Positions 1-8,639 of a stretch of 64,000 nucleotides of DNA are shown one piece after another. Position numbers and translations under genes: made by a program. The notes under the pieces are model-generated. The model ran no database searches, was not told the origin of the DNA, and saw nothing but the letters and a program-made list of their open reading frames with translations. This DNA comes from Flavobacterium sp. (lineage in GTDB: Bacteria > Bacteroidota > Bacteroidia > Flavobacteriales > Flavobacteriaceae): the NCBI RefSeq assembly GCF_027533505.1, contig NZ_JAPZUB010000008.1:50594-114593 (forward strand). Direction: 5' to 3'. Position 1 is the stretch's first letter; each line of letters opens with the position of its first letter.

Positions 1-794
1 TTTTTCTTGTTTGGAGTTCCTTGATGCGAGAAGAGCTTCTACATTTTTACAGCTCCGTAAAACCCCATCAGGTAGCTGTAGTAGGGACACCACAATTTGA
101 ACCGTATGTTTTAGATCGGTATGGATATTCTAAAGAACTTTTGTGTCAAAAATTCGAATTAAATCCTGAATGGCCAATCATTTTATTTACATGTAACGAT
201 TCAACAAGCAAAAATGACCCTTTGTATTTGGAACAATTGGCAAGCTTTATTCAGAATAATGAATTGGTGAAATCGGTCAATCTAATTGTTCGTACATCAC
301 CAGCGGAAGAGCCTTTACGATTCAAAAAATTGTCGCAAGAGTTTCCTTTTATTCGGTGGAATTATCCCGCTTGGGAAAACAAAAGAAGCAATCACCAAGA
401 GCAATGGTCTCAACGTGTTCCATCGGCTTCTGATTTGAGTGATCTAAAAGCTTTATTGATGCATTGTGATTTAAATATTAACGTGCTTTCTACGATTACT
501 TTGGATGCTTGTTTGTTTGATAAACCGGTGATTAACCCAGTTTTTGGAAATCCTCAAAATGGAATGTTTGACGATCAAAAGTTTTTGAATTACGAGCATT
601 TAAAGCATATGGTCAATGCCCATTGTTCAAATATAGTTAAGGATAAAGAAACTTTTTTGAAGACTTTAAATGAAATGTTATCAGGACGTGACGAGCAAAG
701 TGACCAAAGAAAAGCTTTTATCGACCTCGAAATCGGATTGCCCTTACCCGGAACCAGTGCTCGAATCGCTGATACTCTTTACCAATGGTCGTAA
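1..794 (+). CDS. GT-B-like polysaccharide biosynthesis protein, 5' truncated
   Basis: The reading frame is open to the left edge of the window, so the N-terminus is missing. About 260 C-terminal residues remain. The segment VAVVGTPQFEPYV near the visible start and the late STITLDACLFDKPVINPVF segment resemble the C-terminal nucleotide-binding half of GT-B-fold enzymes such as CDP-glycerol transferase-like or surface-carbohydrate proteins. There is no convincing GT4 E-x7-E motif. The stop lies 5 bases before the next glycosyltransferase start, so it is the first visible member of the polysaccharide operon. A TTG or ATG near base 21 could be called as a start, but the conserved-looking residues before it argue for truncation by the window edge. 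The donor and acceptor are unknown. Confidence 0.6.
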   Translation, partial: FLVWSSLMREELLHFYSSVKPHQVAVVGTPQFEPYVLDRYGYSKELLCQKFELNPEWPIILFTCNDSTSKNDPLYLEQLASFIQNNELVKSVNLIVRTSPAEEPLRFKKLSQEFPFIRWNYPAWENKRSNHQEQWSQRVPSASDLSDLKALLMHCDLNINVLSTITLDACLFDKPVINPVFGNPQNGMFDDQKFLNYEHLKHMVNAHCSNIVKDKETFLKTLNEMLSGRDEQSDQRKAFIDLEIGLPLPGTSARIADTLYQWS

Positions 795-799
795 CGCCC

Positions 800-1882
800 A
801 TGCATATCGCCCTTGTGTGTAACTACCGTTTGATGCCCGAACGGGTAGGAGGGATGGATCACTTTTTTATGCAATTCAATCAACATTGTTTGGCTGCCGG
901 TATCGCTGTTGATTGGTATTTTCCCAATAGCGCTACCCATTTAGACTATGGCTCGTTTTCTATTGTTGCGGCCGAACCCGAAGCCTTGGAAACCGTATTT
1001 TTAGCGCACTTGCCCCAGAAAAACTATCAGGTTATTTTTACGCATTTTCTCGAACTCTGCACGCCTTTTTATGCTCAGGTGCGCCAAGGCTCCCAAGCCC
1101 GTATCGTTGCTGTCGACCACAATCCACGTCCCGCGGGAGGATATTCCTGGAAGAAACGCCTAGAAAAACGCATCAAAGGGTGGCGCTATCAAGCCGCTAT
1201 CGATCTATTTATTGCGGTTTCCGAGGCGATGAAAAGCGGTCTCATCACCGATTTCGGTTCGATTCCTCCTTCAAAAATTCTTGTCATTCCTAATGGAATT
1301 GCCGATGCGGGCTTGATTCAAAAAACCGATTTTACACCGCGCTATCGTTTTTTAACCGCTTCTCATTTGCGCCCTGAAAAAGGCATTCACGATCTTATTG
1401 CAGCAGTAGCCCAATTGGATCGAACTGCTTTACCCCATTTTCAAATCTCAATTTTTGGGGAGGGACCTGCCGCCGCGGCGTTGCAACAACAAGTCGCCGA
1501 ACATCAGTTGGAGTCGGTCATTCATTTTGAAGGCAGTGTGCCTACGTTGCAGCAGCGGTACCACGAATTTGATGCCCTTCTCCATCCCTCACATGGCGAA
1601 ACGTTTTGCTATGCTGTTGTCGAAGCCCTGATGGCCAACCTGCCCGTGATCACAACACGACACCAAGGCAATGTGTTGGGATTGGTGCAACACGGGGTCA
1701 ACGGACTTTTATTTGAGGAAGGGGCTGTTGATGAATTGTCGCATCACCTAAAAACGCTACTTTTGAATCCGACCATGCTTCAAAATGGCTTGCATCGTTG
1801 TCCAGAAGTACGCCAATATACGTTGGGTCACATGGTTGAAAATTATTTAAATATTGTGCGCGAATGCTCTTCAACTCCATAG
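800..1882 (+). CDS. Glycosyltransferase family 4 protein
   Basis: This GT-B glycosyltransferase is about 360 aa. It opens with MHIALVCNYRLMP followed by VGGMDHFF, the usual first beta strand and glycine-rich loop. The C-terminal donor-binding part holds SHLRPEKGIHDLI and the E-x7-E motif in ETFCYAVVEAL. It probably adds one sugar of the surface polysaccharide at the cytoplasmic membrane. I chose the ATG at 800, since it begins directly on the first strand; an in-frame ATG at 785 would overlap the preceding gene. The 3' end overlaps the MBOAT gene by 19 bases, which suggests translational coupling. Sugar specificity cannot be read from the sequence. Confidence 0.85.
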   Translation: MHIALVCNYRLMPERVGGMDHFFMQFNQHCLAAGIAVDWYFPNSATHLDYGSFSIVAAEPEALETVFLAHLPQKNYQVIFTHFLELCTPFYAQVRQGSQARIVAVDHNPRPAGGYSWKKRLEKRIKGWRYQAAIDLFIAVSEAMKSGLITDFGSIPPSKILVIPNGIADAGLIQKTDFTPRYRFLTASHLRPEKGIHDLIAAVAQLDRTALPHFQISIFGEGPAAAALQQQVAEHQLESVIHFEGSVPTLQQRYHEFDALLHPSHGETFCYAVVEALMANLPVITTRHQGNVLGLVQHGVNGLLFEEGAVDELSHHLKTLLLNPTMLQNGLHRCPEVRQYTLGHMVENYLNIVRECSSTP

Positions 1883-3291
1883 GCTTTTTACTCTTTTTAC
1901 CTCTTGTGTTTGGGGTATATTGGTGCTTGTCCCGTAAGGCATTGTCGCTACAAAACGCCTTTTTATTGGCAGCCAGCTACTTTTTTTATGCCTGTTGGGA
2001 TTGGCGGTTTTTGTTCTTGCTCTTGTTTTCAACGGTACTCGATTATTATACCGGATTGCGCATGCACCAAGCCCGAACACAGCAGGCCAAGTCCTTTTGG
2101 TTTTGGCTGAGTATCGGCGTCAACATCAGCTTTTTAGGCGCCTTTAAGTATTATGATTTTTTTGCGACTTCGTTTCAAGCCTTGCTGGGGCAATTGGGAC
2201 TCAAGGTCGATGTAGTGACCCTTTCGCTGGTGCTTCCCGTGGGGATTTCTTTTTATACTTTTCACGGCCTTTCGTATGTGATTGATATTTACAAAAATCG
2301 CATCGAACCCGAACGAAATCCCATTACTTATGCACTTTTTGTGACCTATTTTCCGCTTTTAGTGGCGGGTCCAATCGAGCGTGCTACCCATTTGCTTCCT
2401 CAAATAAAGGTCAAACGTCAATTCTCCTATCCCTTGGCGGTTGAAGGAGTGCAACAATTTGTTTGGGGGTTGTTTAAAAAAGTAGTCGTGGCCGACAATT
2501 GCGCTTTTTTTGTGGATGAAATTTTTAAAAATAGCGGTTCACTGTCAGGTTGGGAATTACTGGGGGGCATGTTTTTATTCTCCTTTCAGATTTACGGCGA
2601 CTTCAGTGGCTTTTCGGATATAGCGTTGGGAACCTCTAAACTATTTGGAATTCAGTTGCTTAAAAATTTCAACTTCCCCTATTTTGCCACCGATATCGCT
2701 GATTTTTGGCGCAAATGGCATATTTCGTTGTCTTCTTGGTTTCGCGACTATGTGTACATTCCGTTGGGCGGTAGCCAAGGTACTCGTATGCAGCAGTTGC
2801 GCAATGTAATGGTGATTTTTTTGCTCAGCGGTTTTTGGCATGGTGCCAATTGGACATTCATCGTGTGGGGATTGCTCCATGCTTTGTTGTTTATTCCGTT
2901 GTTGCTCCTACAACGAAACCGAAATTCGGTACACCAAACGGGGTATCGTTGGTCGGATGGATTTCGCATGCTGACTACTTTTGTGTTGGTAAGTATCGCT
3001 TGGGTTTTCTTTCGCGCCGATTCGCTCACCGATGCGGTGCAGTATCTCACACAAATGACGCATTTGTTTCCTTTTGATGTTGACTTTTTCTTCAAAAATG
3101 CCAAGTATACCTTACTCACCGGAATTACCGTTTTAGCCTTAGTTTACCTGCTCGTTCAAGAGGGGTATTGGGTGTTTAAAAAACAAAGTCAACCCGTATT
3201 TTCGCCGCGATGGACCCTTTGGGTTATCGTTATGTTGTTTGCCATGGGTACATATCGCAATCAAATGAGTTTCATCTATTTTCAATTCTGA
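1864..3291 (+). CDS. MBOAT family O-acyltransferase (AlgI-like)
   Basis: A polytopic membrane protein of 475 aa with about ten hydrophobic segments. It carries the MBOAT hallmark FWHGANW, whose histidine is the family's catalytic residue, and the preceding WRKWHISLSSWFRDYVYIPLGG signature region. Family members such as AlgI and DltB move acyl groups, often acetyl, across the membrane onto glycans. The gene overlaps the next gene by one base (TGATG). That next gene encodes a membrane-anchored SGNH-like protein, the usual partner of AlgI/DltB-type transferases. The pair probably O-acetylates the polysaccharide built by this locus. The acyl group and target sugar are inferred only. Confidence 0.9.
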   Translation: MLFNSIGFLLFLPLVFGVYWCLSRKALSLQNAFLLAASYFFYACWDWRFLFLLLFSTVLDYYTGLRMHQARTQQAKSFWFWLSIGVNISFLGAFKYYDFFATSFQALLGQLGLKVDVVTLSLVLPVGISFYTFHGLSYVIDIYKNRIEPERNPITYALFVTYFPLLVAGPIERATHLLPQIKVKRQFSYPLAVEGVQQFVWGLFKKVVVADNCAFFVDEIFKNSGSLSGWELLGGMFLFSFQIYGDFSGFSDIALGTSKLFGIQLLKNFNFPYFATDIADFWRKWHISLSSWFRDYVYIPLGGSQGTRMQQLRNVMVIFLLSGFWHGANWTFIVWGLLHALLFIPLLLLQRNRNSVHQTGYRWSDGFRMLTTFVLVSIAWVFFRADSLTDAVQYLTQMTHLFPFDVDFFFKNAKYTLLTGITVLALVYLLVQEGYWVFKKQSQPVFSPRWTLWVIVMLFAMGTYRNQMSFIYFQF

Positions 3292-4184
3292 TGCACAAGT
3301 TTTTAAAGAAAATAGCGCTGTATGGTCTTGGGGCATTTTTGCTGGTCAACGTTTTTGCAATAGCAGTGCTGTATGGTTTGCGAAAATCCTCGTTTTACAA
3401 ACCGTCGTATGTGGCTTCGCATTACGCCCCCAAAAATTTGGATTATGTGGTTATCGGCTCCAGTATCGGATTGACCACCTTAAACACCCAACGCATTGAC
3501 AGTCTCACAGGCCTACAGGGTTTTAACCTGAGTATCGACGACACCTCGTTAAGTTCAAATTACTTGATGTTGCATCATTTTTTTGCCCAAGGAAAAACGG
3601 CGAAGAATTGTATTTTGGCCGTAAGTTATTGGGATGCCGACAACGCGCAGCCCCTGTTGAACAATAATGATTATCGGTTTTTGCCGTTTGTCAATGAACC
3701 CTATGTCCACGACTATTATGCCGAAATGGAGTCGGGCTATTTCAAACCTCTTACCTTTTCGCAGTACATTCCAGCTATTGGCGTGGCTTATTACAATACC
3801 GAATTGATTGTTCCCTCGCTATTGGGGATGGTGCAACCCCAACGAAAGAATCGATTTGATGCCCACGGCGATTATGCCTATCCCGGCGAAGGGATTTCCA
3901 AAAAGGTCCCTTTTAAAACCGTTACTCTTTCGTGGAAGAATCCGTTTATACAACGTATCGCCGACTTGTGTGCGAAGCATCAAACCCGTTTGATCGTCTA
4001 TCAAGCGCCACAGTACCATACGCAAGTCGTGATGCAACACCCGAAATACCGTATCCTTAATCATTCGCAATACCTTACTGAGGCGAAGTATTATTACGAT
4101 GCGATTCATGTAAATTACCGCGGTCGTCAAGCGGCAACCGATGGCGTGATCAAGGCGATTAACGAAGGATGCTTCCAAAAATAA
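3291..4184 (+). CDS. Membrane-anchored SGNH/AlgJ-like acyl-transfer partner
   Basis: The protein is 297 aa with one N-terminal membrane segment (about residues 8-29) and the rest probably periplasmic. VVIGSSIGLT at about residues 53-62 looks like the nucleophile block of an SGNH hydrolase, and YYDAIHVNYRG near the C-terminus supplies the Asp-x-x-His pair. This matches DltD/AlgJ-type partners of MBOAT transferases. The ATG at 3291 overlaps the MBOAT stop by one base. A longer in-frame start at 3210 lies deep inside the MBOAT gene and was not used. The likely role is completing acetyl transfer to the glycan outside the membrane. The family assignment is moderate, because overall similarity was judged by motifs alone. 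Confidence 0.7.
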   Translation: MHKFLKKIALYGLGAFLLVNVFAIAVLYGLRKSSFYKPSYVASHYAPKNLDYVVIGSSIGLTTLNTQRIDSLTGLQGFNLSIDDTSLSSNYLMLHHFFAQGKTAKNCILAVSYWDADNAQPLLNNNDYRFLPFVNEPYVHDYYAEMESGYFKPLTFSQYIPAIGVAYYNTELIVPSLLGMVQPQRKNRFDAHGDYAYPGEGISKKVPFKTVTLSWKNPFIQRIADLCAKHQTRLIVYQAPQYHTQVVMQHPKYRILNHSQYLTEAKYYYDAIHVNYRGRQAATDGVIKAINEGCFQK

Positions 4185-4188
4185 TGGC

Positions 4189-4196
4189 TATCTTTG
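4189..4196 (+). promoter_or_regulatory. Candidate -7 promoter element
   Basis: TATCTTTG fits the Bacteroidota -7 consensus TAnnTTTG and lies 31 bases before the next ATG, inside the polysaccharide locus. No clear TTTG -33 element is seen at the expected distance, so this is a tentative internal promoter. Confidence 0.4.
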
Positions 4197-4227
4197 GCGC
4201 GATTCATTTTCTAATAACAACCCACGC

Positions 4228-5382
4228 ATGATGCATATTGGTTTTATTGCAATGGAATTTCCGCACCCCCGTGTTGGGTCTTCTGGCGGCATTGGAACCA
4301 GTATTTACAATCTTGCCAAAGGACTTATCGCAAGAGGGCACCAAGCTACGGTCATTTTGTATGCGCAACAAGAGGATGCTGTTTTTGAAACCGAGGGTAT
4401 CACAGTATACATGGTCAAAAATGTGGTCGTGCGCGGACTTTCCTTGTATTTTTCTCAAAAAAAGGTGGAAGCCCTAATCAATACGTTGCATGCCGAAGGA
4501 AAAATGGATATTGTAGAAGTACCTGAATGGACAGGCTTTTCGGCATTTGTGCAACCAAAAAAATGTCCCGTCATCATCAAGTTGCACGGGAGCGACACCT
4601 ACTTTTGCCATTTGGAAAACCGAAAGGTGAAATTTAAGAATCGGTTTTTGGAAAGACGCGCCCTACGCAAAGCCGATGGCATCATCGCGGTGAGTGATTT
4701 TACCGGCCGCACGACCAATACATTATTTGGATTACAACGGGCCTATACGGTGCTTCACAACGGGTTGGATACCCAACAGTTTACCCGTGTACCTCAAGTT
4801 TCAACATCCAAAACCATCGTGTATATTGGGACTTTAATTCGCAAAAAAGGGATGATGGAATTGCCGTCTATTTTTAACACCATTTACCAAAACGACCCCG
4901 AGGTTAGGTTGGTGTTGGTGGGCACCAATGCTTTAGACATCAGTACCCAATGGCAACCTACTTGGGATTTAATGCAACCGCTTTTTCATCCGGAGGCATT
5001 CCGAAATGTACAGTATGTAGGGGCGGTTCCCTATGAGGCGGTACAAGGGTATTTGGACGAAGCGGCCGTGTGTGTATTTCCTTCTTTTGCCGAAGCCCTT
5101 CCTGTTTCTTGGATTGAAGCCATGGCGATGGGAAAAGCCGTGGTAGCCTCCAATATTGGTTGGGCGCCCGAAATTATAACCGATGGCGAAGATGGCTTTT
5201 TGGCCGACCCGCGCGATCATGCTGCTTTTGCGCAACGCATTTTATCGCTACTTCACCACCCAGAAAAGGCAGTTGAAATGGGGAAAGCCGCCCAAGCAAA
5301 GGTGCGAAAAGCGTTTGCATTGGAGGCCATTGCGGCCCAACACGAAGCGTATTATCAAGCGCAAATTCAAGCCAAAAAATAG
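4228..5382 (+). CDS. Glycosyltransferase family 4 protein
   Basis: This GT-B glycosyltransferase is 384 aa and begins with two methionines (either ATG is possible). SSGGIGTSIYNLAKGL is the N-terminal glycine-rich loop. IIVKLHGSDTYF-like acceptor-side sequence follows (seen as VIIKLHGSDTYF). The donor site shows YIGTLIRKKGMMEL and the E-x7-E motif EALPVSWIEAM. It belongs to the polysaccharide operon but stands slightly apart, with a 43-base gap after the SGNH gene and a TAnnTTTG element in that gap. It should add a sugar on the cytoplasmic side. The donor cannot be assigned. Confidence 0.88.
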   Translation: MMHIGFIAMEFPHPRVGSSGGIGTSIYNLAKGLIARGHQATVILYAQQEDAVFETEGITVYMVKNVVVRGLSLYFSQKKVEALINTLHAEGKMDIVEVPEWTGFSAFVQPKKCPVIIKLHGSDTYFCHLENRKVKFKNRFLERRALRKADGIIAVSDFTGRTTNTLFGLQRAYTVLHNGLDTQQFTRVPQVSTSKTIVYIGTLIRKKGMMELPSIFNTIYQNDPEVRLVLVGTNALDISTQWQPTWDLMQPLFHPEAFRNVQYVGAVPYEAVQGYLDEAAVCVFPSFAEALPVSWIEAMAMGKAVVASNIGWAPEIITDGEDGFLADPRDHAAFAQRILSLLHHPEKAVEMGKAAQAKVRKAFALEAIAAQHEAYYQAQIQAKK

Positions 5383-5449
5383 ACACTTTGTAAAATTTCC
5401 TTTCCGTATTTCGGTGTAAAATCGTACAGGCTAACCCGTTAGAATTGCT

Positions 5450-5457
5450 TACATTTG
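5450..5457 (+). promoter_or_regulatory. Candidate -7 promoter element
   Basis: TACATTTG matches TAnnTTTG and ends 25 bases before the ATG at 5483. It supports that ATG over the in-frame TTG at 5465, which would sit at about the transcript start. No good -33 match was seen. Confidence 0.45.
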
Positions 5458-5482
5458 CGGGAATTTGAACGATTTTTGCAGT

Positions 5483-7021
5483 ATGAATTTTCAAACGTAT
5501 ACGACTTCCAAAGGAGAAACGCTATATTATTTGGGTCAACCCGATACGACTCAGTTGGAGGCGTTGGCAGCAGGCTATGGCGATCTTTGGCATTCGTCTC
5601 TGGATCAAGGATTTAAGAATGCTTTTTCCGATATTGTCTATCAAGCCGTTGTTTTCTTTTGGTTTGTTAGTGATTTTGACGATTTGTACCAATGTGTGAG
5701 TTGGCGCATCAATCCGGATGCTTTTGTGGTGCGGAAGTCAGTTTGGGACACGCTGAAAGGATTTGATACTGCGTACACCAATCCGGTGATGGCAGCGTTC
5801 GATTTCGGATTCAATGCGTTACGTTATCAAGGAGCGATTCCGATGTATGTGAAAGGACTTTTTCCCGCTACACCACAAGCGGCTCCAAAAATAAGTCGTC
5901 AAGACCGGTACGATTTTTACCGTCGTAATTTTATTCCTTCTCATGCAGTGTATATGGCGTTTCGCAAAGGCTGGTGGAATCCTTTGGAATGGTGGGCCTT
6001 AGCAAAAGCGAAATCCCGTCTTTCCCTAAAAAAAGACATGCCGGTTATTCCACCCAAACCCTTGGAACCCATTCAAGGAACCCCTACGGTGAGTTATATT
6101 ATTCCCACGATGATGCGTCAAGATTTTACGCTGAATTTGTTGGGCGATTTAAAGCAACAAACCTATCTTCCAACCCAAGTGGTGGTAGTGGATGCTACTC
6201 CCGAAAATGCCCGAGATGCCTCGTTATATCGTCCTGAAGATTACCCGTTTGAGGTGATTTTTCGTTGGCAAACGACCAAAGGAAGCTGTCGGGCACGCAA
6301 TGAAGCTATTGGGTTGTGTACGGGGGACTTTATCATTTTTGGCGATGACGATATCCGTATCCCTCCTGATTTTGTAGAAAATCATATTCGTTTGTTGCAA
6401 ACGTACCGCGCAGGTGCCGCCAATGGATTGGATATTCGTGCCGACCACCAGCAACAGGACCTGACCGATTTAGCTTATAAATTACAACATTATAAAGGAC
6501 AACGTTGGTTGGTAGGTTGTGCAGCGACGTTCAATAATGCCAATTCGTGTGTACGTCGGGAGCATGTACAAACCCTGGTGGGGAACGATATCAACTATGA
6601 TGGAGGCTATGGCGAGGACAGTGATTTTGGATTGTCCCTGACGAAAATAGGCGTCGACGTGTTGTTCAATCCGTTTTCGACCAATTTGCATTTAAAACCT
6701 CCGATGGGAGGGTATCGTTTTTGGGGCAGTCAAGCGAAGTTGATGGGCAAAAAACGCAAAGCCCAACCCTGGGAATTGGACACGCCCGTAAAATCCATTC
6801 GACCTGTTCCTAGTCCCACCATCATGTACCAACTACATAAGCATTTTACCGCCGAACAACGCAAGGAATACGGGGTGAAATATTTTATTTTTTACCTTTT
6901 TAAAGGGAAACCGTGGACCTTGCCGATGCGTGTGTTCCGACTTCCTATGCGTATTTTGCAATACCGAAAATCGGTTTTTTACGCCAAAAAATTAATGGCT
7001 TTAGGCAAACGAACACAGTAA
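5483..7021 (+). CDS. Two-part GT2-like glycosyltransferase
   Basis: The protein is 512 aa. A canonical GT2 (GT-A fold) domain starts at about residue 200 with VSYIIPTMMRQDFTLNLLG and has the metal-binding FGDDDIRIPPDF segment. The first ~170 residues are not a typical linker: WRINPDAFVVRKSVWDTLKGFD resembles the acceptor-side half of a second GT2 domain (the usual 'RR..F...GGFDE' element) without its nucleotide-binding half. A promoter-like element just upstream supports the ATG at 5483. It could be a degenerate tandem glycosyltransferase. One base separates it from the deacetylase gene, so the two are co-transcribed. The GT2 call is firm; the meaning of the N-terminal part is inference. Confidence 0.82.
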   Translation: MNFQTYTTSKGETLYYLGQPDTTQLEALAAGYGDLWHSSLDQGFKNAFSDIVYQAVVFFWFVSDFDDLYQCVSWRINPDAFVVRKSVWDTLKGFDTAYTNPVMAAFDFGFNALRYQGAIPMYVKGLFPATPQAAPKISRQDRYDFYRRNFIPSHAVYMAFRKGWWNPLEWWALAKAKSRLSLKKDMPVIPPKPLEPIQGTPTVSYIIPTMMRQDFTLNLLGDLKQQTYLPTQVVVVDATPENARDASLYRPEDYPFEVIFRWQTTKGSCRARNEAIGLCTGDFIIFGDDDIRIPPDFVENHIRLLQTYRAGAANGLDIRADHQQQDLTDLAYKLQHYKGQRWLVGCAATFNNANSCVRREHVQTLVGNDINYDGGYGEDSDFGLSLTKIGVDVLFNPFSTNLHLKPPMGGYRFWGSQAKLMGKKRKAQPWELDTPVKSIRPVPSPTIMYQLHKHFTAEQRKEYGVKYFIFYLFKGKPWTLPMRVFRLPMRILQYRKSVFYAKKLMALGKRTQ

Positions 7022-7022
7022 T

Positions 7023-8639
7023 ATGATTGTCTCGGTTCATTGGGAAAAAAAAGGCATACGTCGGAAATTGGATACCGCGTTACACGGGTTGCAATGGCAG
7101 CCTGAAACCTTTGCTGTGACCGATTTTTCCGAAGCCTGTTTCTTGGAGTTTGTTTTTGATGCTCCCATTACGGCCTTTCAAAATCACGCCTACCGTTGGG
7201 AGGTTTTACCCAGTAAACACCCCGTTTTTTGTGGTTTGATGGTGCCCAAAGTGATCCGATTAGCCCATGGGCAACTGATTCAAGCTACGATTCAAGGCGG
7301 TCATTGGGAATTGCATGCGCGTTACCCCAATCGTTTGCGGTGGTGGTTTTACCCCGAAAAGGCGCAAGTACTTACCCGTTATACCGGAGCGCATCACGAG
7401 CGGCAATTGGAATCGGTGGCCGGCGTTGGCCCATTACCCGCGTTGCCGGGATTGCTTTTTTGTACCCAGTATGTGTCGTGGAGTAGGGCGCCTATACCGT
7501 TTGCTGCAACGGCATGTTTTACCGATCACTGTGATTTTGATACGCCTGAAAATTTGGAAACCCAACGCCAATTCCTTCAGGAATGTGGTATTCGGGTGAC
7601 CAAAGGAATGTTTGTACACCATTTTTCTAAACGCGAGGATAATGCTTCTTGGGAACGGGAAGCGGCATTATTACAGGCTTGGGCCAATGACGGACATGAA
7701 CTGGCCTATCATTCGTTGACCCAATCGATTCGCGATCAGGAAGCCGCTTTTCAAGAATTTGAAACGACCATACCTCCGGTATCCATGCCAACTTGGATAG
7801 ATCATGGCTACCAACCGTACAATCTATCGTTGTATGCCCATCAAGGAAAAAGCGATGCTTGGATGGGACAACAATTGTCTCATAAAAATATCACTAACCT
7901 TTGGAACTATGTGGATTGTGGCACCGCAACGAAAGGCGTGTTGAATCAGCTTAATCCACAGCATTTTACGTTAAAGGCCTACCATAAAGGCAATCGAACT
8001 TTGGGTGGAGTCACCCGACTTTCACTGCTCCTCAAAGCCATTTTATTTCATTATTATGCGCAAGAATCCTTGATTCGGCAGTATAAATCGTTGGCTTCAC
8101 AATTTAAGGCGGTGGTATTCCGTAGGCAATGGCGGCAGTTCCCCGAATTTGTCAAGAAAATGATACACGTAACGGGTCCACTTTCAAAAGTGCTCTTTCG
8201 TTGGGGCTCTCGTGGCAGCGAATCGTTTCCGTTGGCCCGCTACCAAACCCTCTTTTTTGAATATACTATAGCTACCCATCCCGTGTCCATTTTTCAAACT
8301 GTCGAAATGGTCGATTTTGAACGCGCTTTATGTCCCACGAATATTGACGATTTGATTGCAGATAGTGGCGTGTTTATTGCCCATACCTATTTTTCAGTTC
8401 CTTTAGCCTACCACACGGGTCGTCTTTTGTTGAATGATCAAACGGTTCAGCCCAAGGTGCGTTCAAATTTTGAGTATTTGGGGGAGAAAATCCGCGGGCA
8501 AGTAGTATGGAATCCAACCCTTGACGAATGGATGGCCTATGTCAAAGGATTTACAAAAACGGTACTCACCTGCGATGCCTCGGGGCATAGCGTCGTGGTG
8601 TGTGACGGTCAATTAAACTATCGCATCACAACATCATGA
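7023..8639 (+). CDS. Polysaccharide deacetylase-like protein (CE4/NodB fold)
   Basis: The protein is 538 aa. Residues 1-160 are not recognised. From about 160 there is a NodB-type core: FTDHCDFDT (Asp168, Asp171, Asp173) corresponds to the metal-binding aspartate motif, and GHELAYHS (His225, His230) to the H-x3/4-H metal motif. No signal peptide is seen, so the enzyme would act in the cytoplasm, perhaps on a lipid-linked or nucleotide sugar. Its 4-base overlap with the following FemAB-like gene suggests coupled function: deacetylation exposes an amine that a FemAB or GNAT enzyme could then modify. That link is inference. The length well above a simple NodB domain (~200 aa) is unusual. Confidence 0.7.
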   Translation: MIVSVHWEKKGIRRKLDTALHGLQWQPETFAVTDFSEACFLEFVFDAPITAFQNHAYRWEVLPSKHPVFCGLMVPKVIRLAHGQLIQATIQGGHWELHARYPNRLRWWFYPEKAQVLTRYTGAHHERQLESVAGVGPLPALPGLLFCTQYVSWSRAPIPFAATACFTDHCDFDTPENLETQRQFLQECGIRVTKGMFVHHFSKREDNASWEREAALLQAWANDGHELAYHSLTQSIRDQEAAFQEFETTIPPVSMPTWIDHGYQPYNLSLYAHQGKSDAWMGQQLSHKNITNLWNYVDCGTATKGVLNQLNPQHFTLKAYHKGNRTLGGVTRLSLLLKAILFHYYAQESLIRQYKSLASQFKAVVFRRQWRQFPEFVKKMIHVTGPLSKVLFRWGSRGSESFPLARYQTLFFEYTIATHPVSIFQTVEMVDFERALCPTNIDDLIADSGVFIAHTYFSVPLAYHTGRLLLNDQTVQPKVRSNFEYLGEKIRGQVVWNPTLDEWMAYVKGFTKTVLTCDASGHSVVVCDGQLNYRITTS

